DNA of 64,000 nt from Myxocyprinus asiaticus (GCF_019703515.2 NC_059365.1:39198001-39262000); one strand, 5' to 3'; positions 1-11,571 are shown, counted from the first letter of the stretch. Notes: generated from the letters alone by a model not told the origin. Translations and numbers: made by a program.

Positions 1-355
1 TTTATCCTTTAAAAAAGTGTTTGTTACTTGAGCTGTAAGGTTTAAATTGTCCTTTTGAGCTGTGGGAGGAATGTCTGGTTATAGAAATTTGTTACTGATG
101 TAATTCCTGCAGAACTACTAAAAAAAAAAACTAAAAAAAAAAAAGTTCATTGAACTTAATTAACTTGAGGAAAACTTTTCCACACAATTAATGTAAAAAA
201 AAATTCAACAAAAAAGAATTGGTTTGAACTGACTTGTTCTAGTTCTAGTTGTACTTAAATTATATATAATTACAAATCTTGTCAGACCAACTAGATAAGA
301 TCTAATCAACTGTCTTAAGTTGGTCCAACTAAATTAATTTTATTAACCATAAGTA
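1..355. other. AT-rich non-coding flank
   Basis: No coding or structural signal is supported here. The stretch holds A-runs near 119-145 and 196-205 and short near-palindromic AT motifs. It ends at the TA dinucleotide (354-355) used by the Tc1 element that follows. Confidence 0.6.
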
Positions 356-1737
356 CAGTTGAAGTCAGAAGTTTATATACAATTAGGTTGAAGTCATTAA
401 AACTCATTTTTTAACCACTCCACAGATTTAATATTAATAAACTATAGTTTTGGCAAGTCGTTTAGGACATCTACTTTGTGCATGACAAGTATTTTTTCCA
501 ACAATTGTTTACAGACAGATTGTTTAACTTTTAACTGACTAATTGACTAGTCTGGTTCATCCTTGGGAGCAATTTCCAAATGCCTGAAGGTACCACGTCA
601 TCTGTACAAACAATAGTACACAAGTATAAACACCATAGGACCACACACTCATCATACCGCTCAGGAAGGATACATATTCTGTCTCCTAGAGATGAACGTA
701 GTTTGGTTCGAAAAGTGAAAATCAATCCCAGAACAACAGCAAAGGACCTTGTGAAGACTCTGGAGGAAACAGGTAGACAAGTATCTATATCCACAGTAAA
801 ACGAGTCCTATATCAACATAACCTGAAAGGCTGCTCAGCAAGGAAGAAGCCACTGCTCCAAAACTGCCATAAAAAAGCCAGACTACAGTTTGCAAGTGTA
901 CATGGGGACAAAGATCTTACTTTTTGGAGAAATGTCCTCTGGTCTGATGGAACAAACATTTTACTGTTTGGCCATAATGACCATCGTTATGTTTGGAGGA
1001 AAAAGGGTGAGGCTTGCAAGCCGAAGAACACCATCCCAACTATGAAGCATGGGGGTGGCAGCATCATGTTGTGGGGGTGCTTTGTTGCAGGAGGGACTGG
1101 TGCACTTCACAAAATAGATGGCATCAAGAGGAAGGAAAATTATCTGGATATATTGAAGCAACATCTCAAGACATCAGCCAGGAAGTTAAAGCTCGGTCGC
1201 AAATGGGTCTTCCAAATGGACAGTGACCCCAAGCACACCTCCAAAGTTGTGGCAAAATGGTTTAAGAGCAACAAAGTCCAGGTATTGGAGTGGCTATCAC
1301 AAAGCCCTGACCTCAATCTGATAGAAAATTTGTGGGCAGAACTGAAACGCGTGTGCGAGCAAGGAGGCCTACAAACCTGACTCAGTTACACCAGTTCTGT
1401 CTGGAGGAATGGACCAAAATTCCAGCAACTTATTGTGAGAAGCTTGTGGAAGGCTACCCGAAATATTTGACCCAAGTTAAACAATTTAAAGGCAATGCTA
1501 CCAAATACTATCAAAGTGTATGTAAACTTCTTACCCACTGGGTATCTGATGAAAGATATAAAAGCTGAAATAAATCATTCTCTACTATTATTCTGACATT
1601 TGACATTCTTAAAATAAAGTAGTGATCCTAACTGACCTATGACAGGGAAAGTTTTCTACGATTAAATGTCAGGAATTGTGAAAAACTGAGTTTAAATGTA
1701 TTTGGCTAAGGTGTATGTAAACTTCTGACTTCAGCTG
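356..1737 (+). mobile_element. Sleeping-Beauty-type Tc1/mariner transposon, decayed
   Basis: The ends are inverted: CAGTTGAAGTCAGAAGTTTA at the left and GACTTCAGCTG at the right, flanked by the TA target duplication (354-355 and 1738-1739). This is the IR/DR end type of salmonid and cyprinid Sleeping-Beauty-like elements. The right end keeps both direct repeats (TGTATGTAAACTTCT near 1516 and again near 1712). The left end keeps only the outer one, because the inner left IR and the start of the transposase gene are deleted near 535-552. It therefore cannot be autonomous, and the missing inner repeat should also weaken transposition in trans. Confidence 0.93.
552..1511 (+). pseudogene. Sleeping-Beauty-type Tc1 transposase, N-truncated and frameshifted
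   Basis: The open segment from 580 reads as the paired-like DNA-binding region (TTAKDLVKTLEETG, STVKRVLYQHNLKG) followed by the DDE core: LWSDGT (first Asp), FQMDSDPKHT (second Asp) and the Glu of IENLW. About two dozen N-terminal residues are lost by deletion. A frameshift near 598 makes the ATG at 580 a false start. A second frameshift near 1345-1350 moves the C-terminus into another frame, where RARRPTNLTQLHQFC continues to about 1511. The Pro and Glu normally next to catalytic residues are replaced (SDGT, LIENLW). It is a fossil relic, with identity clear from long collinear similarity to the family. Confidence 0.9.
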
Positions 1738-1739
1738 TA

Positions 1740-2326
1740 TATGCTAGGTGAGCAAGTGTAACGACAGTGAAACAGTTGCACTGTCAATTTGACAGCAACT
1801 GCTTATAGAGCTATGCAACACTGAAATCAAACATCACCAAAAGTGAGAGTCCATCCTCAACCTAAGAACAAGTGCCAAAAATTCCAGCCTAACACATTTT
1901 TTAAAATACCAATATAACACAACATTAAACATGAACAAATCTCCTCCTATTCTTATATTATTCAAAAATGCGTAAAATAACTCTTAGTTTCAACATTTGT
2001 TCACCCCATCCATTCACCTGCAAAACATGCTGGGAAATGGAAATCTCCTGCCCAGTTTCATCAATGCTACAAAAAGTATTCATGTAGTGCTAATTCAAAT
2101 TGATTGCGTAAATTTCGTTTTTACAAATTTATTGAACAGAACATAATGAAATCAAGTTAAGACTAAATGTTCTAGAATTGTGCTGCTTTAATTCATTTTA
2201 AATAAGTAAACTGAACAACCTGCAAAAAAATAAAAAATAAATAAATAAAATAGTTGTATATTTTAAACATTTATATATTTATTTTTATAAACATTTCTTT
2301 ATTTTCCCCATTCCTTTTTTCCATAG
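1740..2326. other. Intergenic or intronic, no gene seen
   Basis: AT-rich sequence with an (AAAT)n-like run near 2225-2250. It ends in a long pyrimidine tract and CCATAG, which looks like a 3' splice site for the candidate microexon at 2327. Confidence 0.45.
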
Positions 2327-2363
2327 GGATTTCATAAGTGCTGCTCTCTTCTTAGCTTCAACT
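2327..2363 (+). CDS. Candidate 37-nt coding microexon of an unrecognised gene
   Basis: A strong polypyrimidine tract ends in CCATAG, and the segment is followed by GTAAGT, a consensus donor. Read with one leading nucleotide completing a codon, it encodes DFISAALFLAST without a stop and ends in phase 0. The exon candidate at 12733 starts in phase 0, so the two could be spliced together across a 10.4-kb intron filled by a retroelement. I do not recognise the protein. Such a short segment could arise by chance. Confidence 0.3.
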
Positions 2364-3496
2364 GTAAGTTTTTTTTACTCAAATATTTTTTTTTCCTGTA
2401 TACACACTGAGTGGAGAGTCAAACTTTTATGTGGTAACTGATAGCACACCATTCATGCTGTCCAGTGGCATAACCCAAATATTAATTTAAAAGTGAGTTA
2501 ATGCTCTATTGAGTTTAAAATCAACAAACTTACGCCTAAACTGAACCGATAGTGTCATAAAAGCAAACATGAGATGGAAAATGCAATGCTAAAACAACCA
2601 CATCATTTTATGGTGCTTCTATGACACTTTTGGCTCACATGTTGACACACATGCCTCCGGTCTTTACATCACAAGTGCGATGCTCTATCAATTGCTACCT
2701 CATAATTTGATCGCATACGTAAAAGCTTGTAAATGTAGTTGGTTATGTAATGCTATAATAAAAGTGTTTAGATGTCATAAGATAGCATTGTGTGAGAAAC
2801 AGATACATAAAAATCATTTATCAAAAACGTAGGTACAGTAACTTGATTTATGAGACACGGTTGTCTTTTTTATCTCCTCCTTTCCCTGTTCCTGTGCTCC
2901 CACTCGCCATCCTCACCTTGACTCCTGCCTGTACGATCTCTCCTCTTCGTGTAACACTTACAAACGGCCGGCCCACCATCCCTTCACACATTCACAGGAT
3001 TGTTCTGCAGATCTGTTGAGCCCACTGGAGCCCCTCCAGTGGTAACACAGATAATGGCCTAGAATCATACTTTGGGAAAGTAGGCTGCTGTCAGGCCGCG
3101 CTTGTTCCCGAACCCCAGGGGTATGAGGGGAGGGACTCATTCAGGTCACAGCTGTGCTAGAGCCTTCCTCCCACTCTTTCCTTCACTCTTTCTCTCTCAA
3201 TCTTTTCTCTTCACCCTATTCTCTCTGATCATTCCCTCTTGCCCTCGCCTTGTCGTGACCCCCATTTAAGGGAGACACTCCTGTAGAGTTGAGCTGTGCG
3301 GGATATGCCTCCTTCTCCGACTACGTCACTACACAACCTTACTTATACACCCTGCTGAAAGCACTTCACTATAAAACTCTTTCAGTGTGAAGCCCTGCTG
3401 AGCAACCATCGCAACGCTATTACAGGGTTCCACCAACTCACAACGAGGAACACCAAGAGCACACTATCTCAAAGCAAACTGACTTCAAAGACTATA
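2364..3496. other. Non-coding, with a weak tRNA-like relic
   Basis: No gene is supported. Around 2645-2703, the minus strand resembles a tRNA-derived SINE head (GGTAGCAATTGATAGAGCAT is A-box-like), badly decayed. Between 3160 and 3250 the sequence is C/T-rich. Small open frames at 2792-3140 have no coding signature. Confidence 0.4.
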
Positions 3497-3616
3497 ATGC
3501 CATCCCAGATGTATATGGCTTCCTTTCTTCAGCAGAACATATTTGAAGAAAAATAGAATAATATCTCAGCTCAGTAGGTCCTCACAATGGATGTGGATGG
3601 TAACACGATTTTTAAT

Positions 3617-3873
3617 TAGGGCTGAAAGTATTAGTCGACGTTATCGACAACGTCGAAAATAAAAAATTGTCCACATCAATTTTCGTTGTCGAATAGTCAT
3701 AACATGAGCTCACATTAAACTTTAATGATGACACGTGAGAGCAGCACTGCAGTTCGTGCTTGACTGAGGAGAGGAAGAAAACACAACTCACAGTCCAGAT
3801 GCACTCTAAACTTTCCAAACAGCTTCGGGTGATGTAGATCACAAAGCATGAGGGAATTATAATGCAAAAATAC
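3617..3873 (+). mobile_element. hAT-like MITE, 5' half
   Basis: Begins TAGGGCTGAAAGTATTAGTC. It is closely similar over about 230 bp to the complete copy at 63071-63526, sharing for example the stretch around GATGACACGTGAGAGCAGCA. No 3' terminus is found, so the copy is truncated. It lies in the left arm of the fold-back element and so inserted after it. Confidence 0.7.
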
Positions 3874-4317
3874 AAAATAAGTAAATACAGAAGCACTCTC
3901 ATTGTGGAATAAGTGGAGCTGGAGCAAAACTTGCATATTAAAGCATCTTTAAATGAAACAGCCTGCCGTTACATCTTAAATGCAGTTATATTTAATGTGT
4001 TATAGCTTTATTAAAGTTCAAATAATATGGAAGTAGGTCATGTAAATAACTACAAACTCCGAAACTGGCATTTCTCTGTGCGGTCAGCGCCTCTTCTATG
4101 AGTTGCGCGAATGTCCCGATCTAAGGGGGAGAGACTGAAACTGCACCCGGCTGAGGTACACTCTGTCGCGGGGACGCTCATCCCTCGAAATACGTGCACT
4201 TAATGCAGCTAGATTATAACATGATGGCAACTTATTGAATCATAATATGTGTCACTGTGCATTTCTTATCGTGAAGAAAATTGGCAATATGCAGCTTTAT
4301 TAATAAGAGAGAGAGTT

Positions 4318-4340
4318 TTTTTTTTTTTTTTTTTTTTTTT
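4318..4340. repeat. Poly-T tract
   Basis: Uninterrupted T-run of about 22 nt after AGAGAGAGTT. It could be the tail of a minus-strand retroposon, but no body is recognised next to it. Confidence 0.8.
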
Positions 4341-5774
4341 GTGAGTTAAAGATGGATTGAAGTGAACAGAATGTTTAGAGAGGTAGTCTTCGCCCCATTA
4401 TACACTGCAACAAAATACATTTTTGATTTGTTTTTGTTTTGGCTTGTTTTCCATTTTAAATATCTAAAACTCCTTTAAAACAACATACATTTTCTTTGGC
4501 AGCTATACTGCAGAAACAAAAATTATCTGAGAATGTTGTATATAATATTAAAAAAAACTAATATTTTAAAATATCTAAAAATCCTTTAAAAAAGATGCAT
4601 TTACCTGAGAAGCAGCATATAAGATATTTAGACTTGCTTTTAGAGGATAGATCTTGAATATAAGTATATTTTGTCTTTACTGCACTCGCAGAAGTATGAC
4701 CAAGTGAACAAATACACTTATATACAAAATACACTTATATTTAAGAGTCATTCTCTTAAAGCAAGTCTAAATATCTTATATGTTACTTCTCAAGTAAATA
4801 TATCTTGTTTTAAAGATTTTTGACCATTTTAAATGGAAAACAAGACAAAAACACTTGATAACAATAGGATTTTTTTGCAGTGAATTTCTTTACTGAATTA
4901 AACTTAATAAAAAAACAATTGTTCCGATACGATTGCTTTTGGTGCAAAAAATATCAATATTTAAGTACTTTTTAACTATAAATCATCGCTTCCGTTAGGC
5001 AGCGGTATGCGCGTTCACGAGAGGGCGGAGGTCACGTGGTCTCTCGTGTGATGTATTGGCATTGGCATGTTCACGTGAGAAGTGATGCATGCGCGGCACA
5101 TCAGGAAGAGCAGCTCTGTTTACAACTGAGTAGGAGGAACACTGTGCAGACCGAACGCTGTAAACAGATTGAAGAAAATTTCAACAAACTTGTCAGAAGA
5201 TTTTCATTTAAGAGGAGAAGGGGAAATACAAGTTTTTGCACAGCCATTTTTATTTGAACCTGAGTACAGGAGCACAGGGAGATGGAGGAGGCTGGACCAA
5301 CAAGCCTCAGAGAGACAGAGAGCTCAAGAGACGTGGTGGTGCACATGTAAGCAATGCCAACAGAGGTAGAGAGCGTCTGCTGCAACGAATGGAACATTGC
5401 CATGCCATCGCTGGAAAGACCTCGTGACCTCAGCCCTCTCGTGAACGTGCATACTGCTGCTTACAGGACGCAATGATTTATAGTTAAAAAGTGCTTAAAT
5501 ATTGATCTTTTTCGCAACAAAAGTGATCGTATCGCTTTATAAGACATTCACTGGAGTCGTATGGATGATGTTAATGCTGATTGTCTGTGCTTTTTGGAGC
5601 ATCAAAATCGTGTTACCACCCACATCCTTTATAAGGACCTACTGAGCTGAGATATTTTTCTGTTTTTCTTCAAATGTGTTCAGCTGAAGAAAGGAAGTCA
5701 TATACTTCTGGGATGGCATGAGGGTGAGTAAATGATGAGATAATTTTCATTTTTGGGTGAACTATCCCTTTAAA

Positions 5775-6289
5775 AAAATCAGACAAAAAGACGAAGGTAC
5801 AAGACTGTGTACTTAACATCTTTCATGGCGAAACAAACAACAATCCCATAAAGCATTGTGAATGATGTAATCAAATGAAAAACTATGATTTTAAAACAAA
5901 TATCAATTCTTGATTTAAAGTTGTTGACTAAGTATAGAAACAATATATTGAAAATATATTGAAACATTTTCAGATTTATACAAATATATAAGTAGTTTGA
6001 GATTGTAGGGAGACCATAGATTGTGTCATTCACAGTGCAGGGCTGGAGTCATTTGGCATGCGTTTGCCGTGGTTCTCTAATTGGTGGATTTTGCCCCTCA
6101 GGATAATGTGTAGTGTGGTTCTTCACCAGAAATTCCACTATTAAACATGATTTTTTTAAATGAAGTTGAAATAACGTGATCTGATGGCTTTTTAGAAGCA
6201 TATACAGTACCATCAATTAACAACCTAGAAGCTCACTTTAGGTCAGTATCCAAAAAGCTATCGTTTAAAATCCATTCATTATCTTACTA
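5775..6289. other. Non-coding, nothing recognised
   Basis: AT-rich sequence between the fold-back element and the LTR remnant. The small minus-strand open frame at 5779-6033 is hydrophobic through low complexity and shows no domain. Confidence 0.4.
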
Positions 6290-6456
6290 CAGTTCTGAGC
6301 ATTATCTACCTCTCTGAGCTCTTCTGTGTTTTGAGCTCTTTTCCTGGTTTACTGGATTACTCTTGTGTTTTGCCCTTTGGATTTTGTACTTATTTTAGGA
6401 CAGATTTTTGGCTTTGAACTTTGCTTTGTCTTTGGATTCCCCTTTTACTGTGTGCC
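6290..6456 (+). mobile_element. 5' LTR remnant of Ty3/gypsy element
   Basis: About 165 bp matches the second half of the LTR at 11893-12275: both run through TTCTGAGCATTAT, TTTTTGGCTT and CTGTGTGCC. The copy is cut at 6456 by the inverted-copy element, and its beginning is missing. It defines the left limit of the degenerate gypsy element ending near 12275. Confidence 0.75.
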
Positions 6457-8293
6457 CAGGGGTCTCATGTATAGAACTCTGCTTAGATTTCTTCCTAAAA
6501 TTGTGCGTAAGCACAAAAGTCAGATTTTGCGTACGCACAATAAAAATTCAGATTTATAAAACATTACGTACGCCAGAACCTGTGCATAGCTCCCTTAATA
6601 AATCCCAGCTAGCGGAAGATTGTGCGTACATGCACATGATTCATTCCCCACCCCGTCTCCTCCCCAAAATAAACATATATGGAGTGTACAACGGCAGTTT
6701 TTACTATGCATATCCTCATCTGCATAGAATTACCATATGCATTTCACCATCCAGACATGTGCACCATGAAGAAACATTATTTATTAAGATATGAACTTGT
6801 TTTCAAAGAATATATCTTGAATATCCCTGTGGCAAAATGTTTTTATCTTTGCAGACATAAATCTAACCTAAGCAATTTTGCTTCTCAGAACACCTTTTAA
6901 ATTGTTTTAAGGGTGTTTCTTTTTTTTTTGAGAAGTTAAATATTTAGTACTGGAAACAAAATGAAAATTATTCAAATTTTGAATAAGGGTCGGGATGAAG
7001 TGGAGTAGGCAGCACATTTGATGCGCATTTTATGTGCATTGATGTACCTGTTTGCAGCTGTACAAAACTGTTTCTGATGAGACATGTCTCTCCAATGATC
7101 TGTTCGACTACTGAATGTGGCCAGCAGTGCCTGTCTTATAGCTACTGTCCGTTTTACTGAGCCATTTCACATCAGTCAGAGTCAAGTGCGCATCGCATTA
7201 CAGATCATTTTTATTCAAATGCTGTACTTATCTCAGTACATGATTGTAATAGAACAGAAAATACCTCAAACTAAGAAATCTTCACTGTCATTTTTAGTTA
7301 CTGTTTGTTCCTTTTCTATGATGACACGTTCTCCAAACGCAGTGCATCCCAAACCAATATTTCCCTTTTACAGCTTATATTTGAATGCCTTTTCAATTAG
7401 TTACATAAACTTAATATAGCCTACTAATGGCTTGATAACGATTACTTCTGTTTCAAGTGCTTAACTACATACTTTTTTATTCTAAATGTGAATTAAATGA
7501 AAATCAGAGTTTATAATCAGTCTGTTCAGTTAATTATTTGTCCAGCTGGAGTCACCAATTCACATACACCAGTAAAAGAGTGCGAAAGCACCCGCCTGAT
7601 CTCACAGTGACATCAGAAAGAGTAGACTGACTTTTCTTACGTCAAAATCGGTATACGTTGACTGAAATTTCGAAACACTGGCCCCAGTGGCCAAATGTGT
7701 AAGTGTTGTAGGGCATATGGGCCCATGTGAGCTCCATTTATGTCCAGGAGAGGTCACCAAAAGCTAGTAGTGAAGCAAGTTGTTTTCAGCTTTACAGGAC
7801 GTTATACAATGAAGAGAAAAGCATATATTTATAGATTCTATCCCCCAATCCAAACCCAAACCTTACATTAACCATTAGTGGAGTAAAAAAGTAATGTTAG
7901 AAGGAAAAATGAAACCTCCAAATCAAGCTTGTCATTGATTATTCAAATGTGGTTACTGCCTGGCTTTGAACCCTAGTCTCCCACACAGCTGATACAACGT
8001 ACTGCCAATCACACCAGGTGGAAAGGTAAACATATTGAAACCACTGCAAAAATGTCTGATAAGAATGCTGCATGTCAGCGCATCCGAATACAGTCATCAA
8101 TCGAAACTGTTGGAAGCATCATGCCGACTTCACATATGATCATGCTGTACGCACAGTCAAGAGTGTCCGGACGATGCGCACATATTTACGCCAAGTTTAT
8201 TTTTTATAAATCAAAACATGTTTGTGGGAAATTGCTTACGCACATTTCAATGCCCATTTTGTGCATACAAAACATTTATACATCAGGCCCCTG
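6457..8293 (+). mobile_element. CAGGGG-terminated DNA element, copy 1
   Basis: Ends CAGGGGTCTCATGTATA (left) and the reverse complement of CAGGGGCCTGATGTATAAA (right). Subterminal regions are rich in TGCGTACGCACAA palindromes, common in fish hAT-like and fold-back MITEs. No transposase is present. No exact TSD was found, consistent with rearrangement after insertion. Its first 890 bp recur in inverted orientation at 8360-9367. A B-box-like GGTTCAAAGCC on the minus strand near 7950 hints at a decayed SINE inside it. Confidence 0.65.
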
Positions 8294-8359
8294 GTGTTTG
8301 TGGTGTGCTGACAGCATGGCTGCCTGAGTGGCTAAAGTGGCCTGAAGCTGCCCCATCTC
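8294..8359 (-). pseudogene. Flipped fragment, probably gag N-terminus of the gypsy element
   Basis: The minus strand reads MGQLQATLATQAAMLSAHHK in frame, a helical segment of the kind preceding the core in fish gypsy gag. It is not present in the left copy of the DNA element. The + strand gag sequence resumes right after 9367. I infer a piece of the same gag inverted together with the element. Confidence 0.4.
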
Positions 8360-9367
8360 ATGCACTGCGTTTGGAGAACTTTCCTGTGTCCTCATAGAGA
8401 AGGAACATACAGTAACTAAAAATGACAGTGAAGATTTCTTAGTTTGAGGTATTTTCTGTTCTATTACAATCATGTACTGAGATAAGTACAGCATTTGAAT
8501 AAAAATTATCTGTAATGCGATGCACACTTGACTCTGACTGACTTGAAATGGCTTGGTAAAACGGACAGTAGCTATAAGACAGGCACTGCTGGTCACATTC
8601 AGTAGTCGAACAGATCATTGGAGAGACATGTCTCATCAGAAACAGTATTGTACAGCTGCAAACAGGTACAGCAATGCACATCAAATGCGCTGCCTGCTCC
8701 ACTTCATCCCGACCCTCATCGCAATGAAACCCCCTCTAGTCTAATAAAACATTATGAAAAGTACATTTGCCGTTCAGCTGTTTTCTTAATATAAAATACC
8801 AGTCAAATATAAAATCGTAGTAATCCGATGATATCAGACAATGCTGCACAAAGAATTTGAATAATTTTCATTTTGTTTCCAGTACTAAATATTTAACTTC
8901 TCAATAAAAACACCCTAAAAACGATTTAAAAGGTTTTCAGAAAAGCAAAATTGCCTTGGTTAGATTTATGTCTGCAAAGATAAAAACATTTTGCCAAGGG
9001 ATATTCAAGATATATTCTTTGAAAACAAGTTCATATCTTAATAAATAATGTGTCTTCATGGTGCACATGTCTGGATGGTGAAATGCATATGGTAATTCTA
9101 TGCAGATGTGGATATGCATAGTAAAAACAGGCGTTGTACACTCCATATATGGTTATTTTGGGGAGGAGACGGGGTGGGGAATGAATCACGTGCATGTACG
9201 CACAATCTTCCACTAGCTGGGATTTATTAAGGGAACTATGCACAGGTTCTGGCGTATGTAATGTTTTATAAATCTGAATATTTTTGTGCGTACACAAAAT
9301 CTGACTTTTGTGCTTATGCACACTTTTAGGAAGAAATCTAAGCAGCGTTTTATACATGAGGCCCCTG
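8360..9367 (-). mobile_element. CAGGGG-terminated DNA element, inverted partial copy 2
   Basis: Reverse complement of 6457-7347 with high similarity: both copies translate to near-identical shadow peptides such as PPRLLPKI and HLHRITICISPSRHVHH. About 130 bp are extra near 8725-8855. The homology stops abruptly at a shared CTCCAAACGCAGTGCAT (7331-7347 and 8360-8376). The pair forms an imperfect palindrome with arms of about 0.9-1.0 kb and a 1-kb spacer. Confidence 0.8.
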
Positions 9368-9439
9368 AGGAGGTTCTCCATGCAGATGGATGAAATGTTG
9401 AATTTTTTTCACATTCTAGTTCCCCAGTAGGCTTCAGCT

Positions 9440-9945
9440 GTGCCTTCACCCGAACTCACTGTTGCCGTAACATACAGTGGTCCCTGTCTGGCTCTCCCCG
9501 AGAAGTTTGATGTCAAATCTGTATCATGTCGTGGTTTCCTCTATCAGTGCACCATCTACATCGCCCAACAACCTCAAACTTTTCCAACGGAGGATTCCAA
9601 GGTGCACCTTTATATCATCTCTTCTCACCAAATTAGCACTGGAGTGGTTAATGGCTGTGTGGGAGAGAGATACAGAGATTTAATATTCACGCTAACTTTT
9701 TAAGTATCATCTCAAGGAAGTCTTTGAGCATCCAAGTGGGGCAAAGGAGGCTGGTGAACAACTTATTACTCTAAAGCAAGGAAGACGGCCGGCAGCTGAA
9801 TATGTGTTCAGTTTCAGAACACTGACTGCACAATGTGTTTGGGCTGTCGGTCTATTAAAGTTGCTTCATCACAATGGATTGAGCAGAACTGTGCAGTCCA
9901 AACTTGCATGCCGTGATGACAGCCTCACTTTGGAATCTGAGGTAT
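9440..9945 (+). pseudogene. Ty3/gypsy gag remnant
   Basis: Across two frames the sequence carries the gag signature: a conserved LALEWLMAVWERD stretch (9630-9680), then a run after 9720 where the HPSG-KEAGEQ-L-QGRRPAAEY pattern is readable, ending in SKLACRDDSLTLE. The frameshift is near 9703. The protein would be the structural capsid of the element. It is broken and fused by deletion to RNase H downstream. Confidence 0.7.
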
Positions 9946-10275
9946 TCTTTCACAGAGACATGAGCCCTCTCGCAAAGAATTCCCTTGTGGATTCTATTCC
10001 CACAATTTGGCTACTGCTGAATGTTATTATGATGTGGTCAATCTGGAATTGGTGGTCAGAGCCGCATTTGAAGAATGGTGTCACTGGTAAGAGGGTGCTC
10101 AACATCCCCTCCTGGTGCTTACGGATCATAAGAACCTTGAGTATATCCAGTCAGCCAAGAGATTTAACCCTTGACAAGTACGCTGGCCACTGTTATTCAC
10201 ACACTTCAGCTTTCACATAACCTAAATGCTTTATCTGAGATCCACAGACTGGATTTGGACGATAAAATTACACAT
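9946..10275 (+). pseudogene. Ty3/gypsy RNase H C-terminal remnant
   Basis: After FFHRDMSP, the other frame gives YYDVVNLELVVRAAFEEWCHW and then VLTDHKNLEYIQSAKRF, the end of the RNase H/connection region in this group. Direct adjacency to gag shows that roughly 2-3 kb encoding protease and reverse transcriptase are missing (size inferred from family layout). Confidence 0.65.
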
Positions 10276-10289
10276 ACCATCCTCGCCTC

Positions 10290-11130
10290 ATACATAATTG
10301 TAGCCCCAGTGAGATAGGAGATCATGGAGGAGATTTGCCATGCTCAACTCTCAGACCCTCCACCAGGAATATGCCCAGTTGACAAGACCTATGTTCCTTA
10401 GCAGGTACGTGAGCAGCTTATAAAATGGGTGCATTCCTTTCTCACTTCTGGCCATCCTAGCATACAACACACTAATAGCTTGGTTCAGAATAAATTCTGG
10501 TGGCCCAGGCTAGCAACAGAAGTGACTTACAATGTTAAAGGCTGTTCTGTCTGTGCTCAGACCAAAAAGTTCCAGACATCTTCCAGCAGGTCTTCTTGAG
10601 CCTCTGCCCGTTGCACACTGACCCTGTCCCACATAGCCATCAACTTCATCACTGATTTACCAGCATCACAAGGTAACACCACAATCTTTGTAATTATTCT
10701 TTGTAATTATTGATAGATTCTCTAAGGCCTGTCATCTTATTCCCTGGAAGAAGAACTCTGAGAATATCTTCCACTACATGTTTTGCTTTTATGGGTTACT
10801 AGAGGACATTGTTTCAGACAGGGGTCCCCAGTTTGTTTCACAAGTTTAGAGAGCCTTTTGTACTCAACTTAACATTAATGTGAGTCTCACTTCAGGTTAT
10901 CATCCCCAGTCGAATGGTAAAGTGGAGAGGCTCAACAAGGAGTTTTGTCGGTTTATACGTAGCTACTTTGGGTTGAGTATGCCCAGAATTCCCTGGTGAA
11001 TGCATCCACAGGTATGGCACCGTTCCACAGCATATTAGGGTTTGAACCTTCTCTCTTCTCGTGGTCTGGCGTACCCTCCGAGGTGTCAGCTGTGGATGAT
11101 TGGGTTTGTAGAAGTGAACAAACCTCATGT
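10290..11130 (+). pseudogene. Ty3/gypsy integrase remnant
   Basis: Readable in mixed frames: the HHCC zinc-binding region (HSFLTSGHPS, FWWPRLATEV, CSVCAQTKKF), the catalytic core (AINFITDLPASQGNTT, then a TGVPS region where the second Asp is expected, then [18 protein letters not shown] with the Glu). Several stops and frameshifts are present, and a short duplication TTTGTAATTATT occurs near 10685-10710. It would catalyse strand transfer of element DNA and is certainly dead. Confidence 0.75.
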
Positions 11131-11202
11131 GCATACACAACTAACCGTCAGATGGCAAAAGATACAGTACACACAGATCTTTATCACCGACCACCACCCA
11201 CT

Positions 11203-11571
11203 TTGACAATGTATGCCTCCTCTCCATCAATGACAAGTGCTGAAGAAGTCGGATGTGCTTTCCGTTGGTCAGTCAGATGTTTATCCTAAGCCATCGGTTT
11301 GAGCAGTGAGACATGAAAGGTAGGGGAAATATGGCAGAGTCTGCGGTTATCCTGCCGAAAGTACGCCAGGTACATTGGTCCATTCACCATCATCAAGAAA
11401 ATTAATCGTGTTTTGTATAAGCTCCGATTTCCTGCTCACTACCGTACTTCCCCTACCTTTCATGTCACTGCTCAAACCGATGGCTTAGGAGAAACATCTG
11501 ACTGACCAATGGAAAGCACATCCTACTCCTTCAGCACTTGTCATTGATGGAGAGGAGGCATACATTGTCAA
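11203..11571. repeat. Inverted duplication inside the integrase C-terminal region
   Basis: 11203-11328 and 11448-11571 are reverse complements with few mismatches, separated by about 120 bp. The right copy is in the expected sense orientation, leading to [12 protein letters not shown] codons. The left copy is therefore the inverted duplicate. The structure would form a hairpin. Confidence 0.85.

Larger units (their letters stand above)
3497..5774. repeat. Fold-back (long terminal inverted repeat) element, interrupted
   Basis: The outer arms 3497-3612 and about 5604-5721 are reverse complements. Inner arms continue the symmetry at about 4925-5070 and 5390-5534. The right end runs on to GGGTGAACTATCCCTTTAA (5756-5774), a terminus recurring elsewhere in the window (15410, 47234-47973). 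The left arm is broken between about 3613 and 4925 by unrelated sequence, including a hAT-like MITE fragment and a T-run. The centre (about 5100-5390) has small open frames without recognisable domains. A non-autonomous, TIR-only DNA element fits; superfamily not assigned. Confidence 0.75.

Noticed and set aside
580..1380. Functional transposase gene starting at ATG 580
   Set aside because: The ATG is out of frame with the conserved upstream codons, the N-terminus is deleted, and the ORF ends at a frameshift before the family C-terminus.
5036..5427. Small overlapping open frames suggesting a short gene
   Set aside because: They lie in the centre and arms of a fold-back element and have no splice sites or domain.
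6408..6794. 128-codon open frame and its mirror at 9031-9381
   Set aside because: They are similar because they are the two inverted copies of one non-coding element, not because of coding constraint.
7680..8040. Full SINE inside the CAGGGG element
   Set aside because: Only a B-box-like motif near 7950 was seen on the minus strand. No A box, tail or TSD could be supported.
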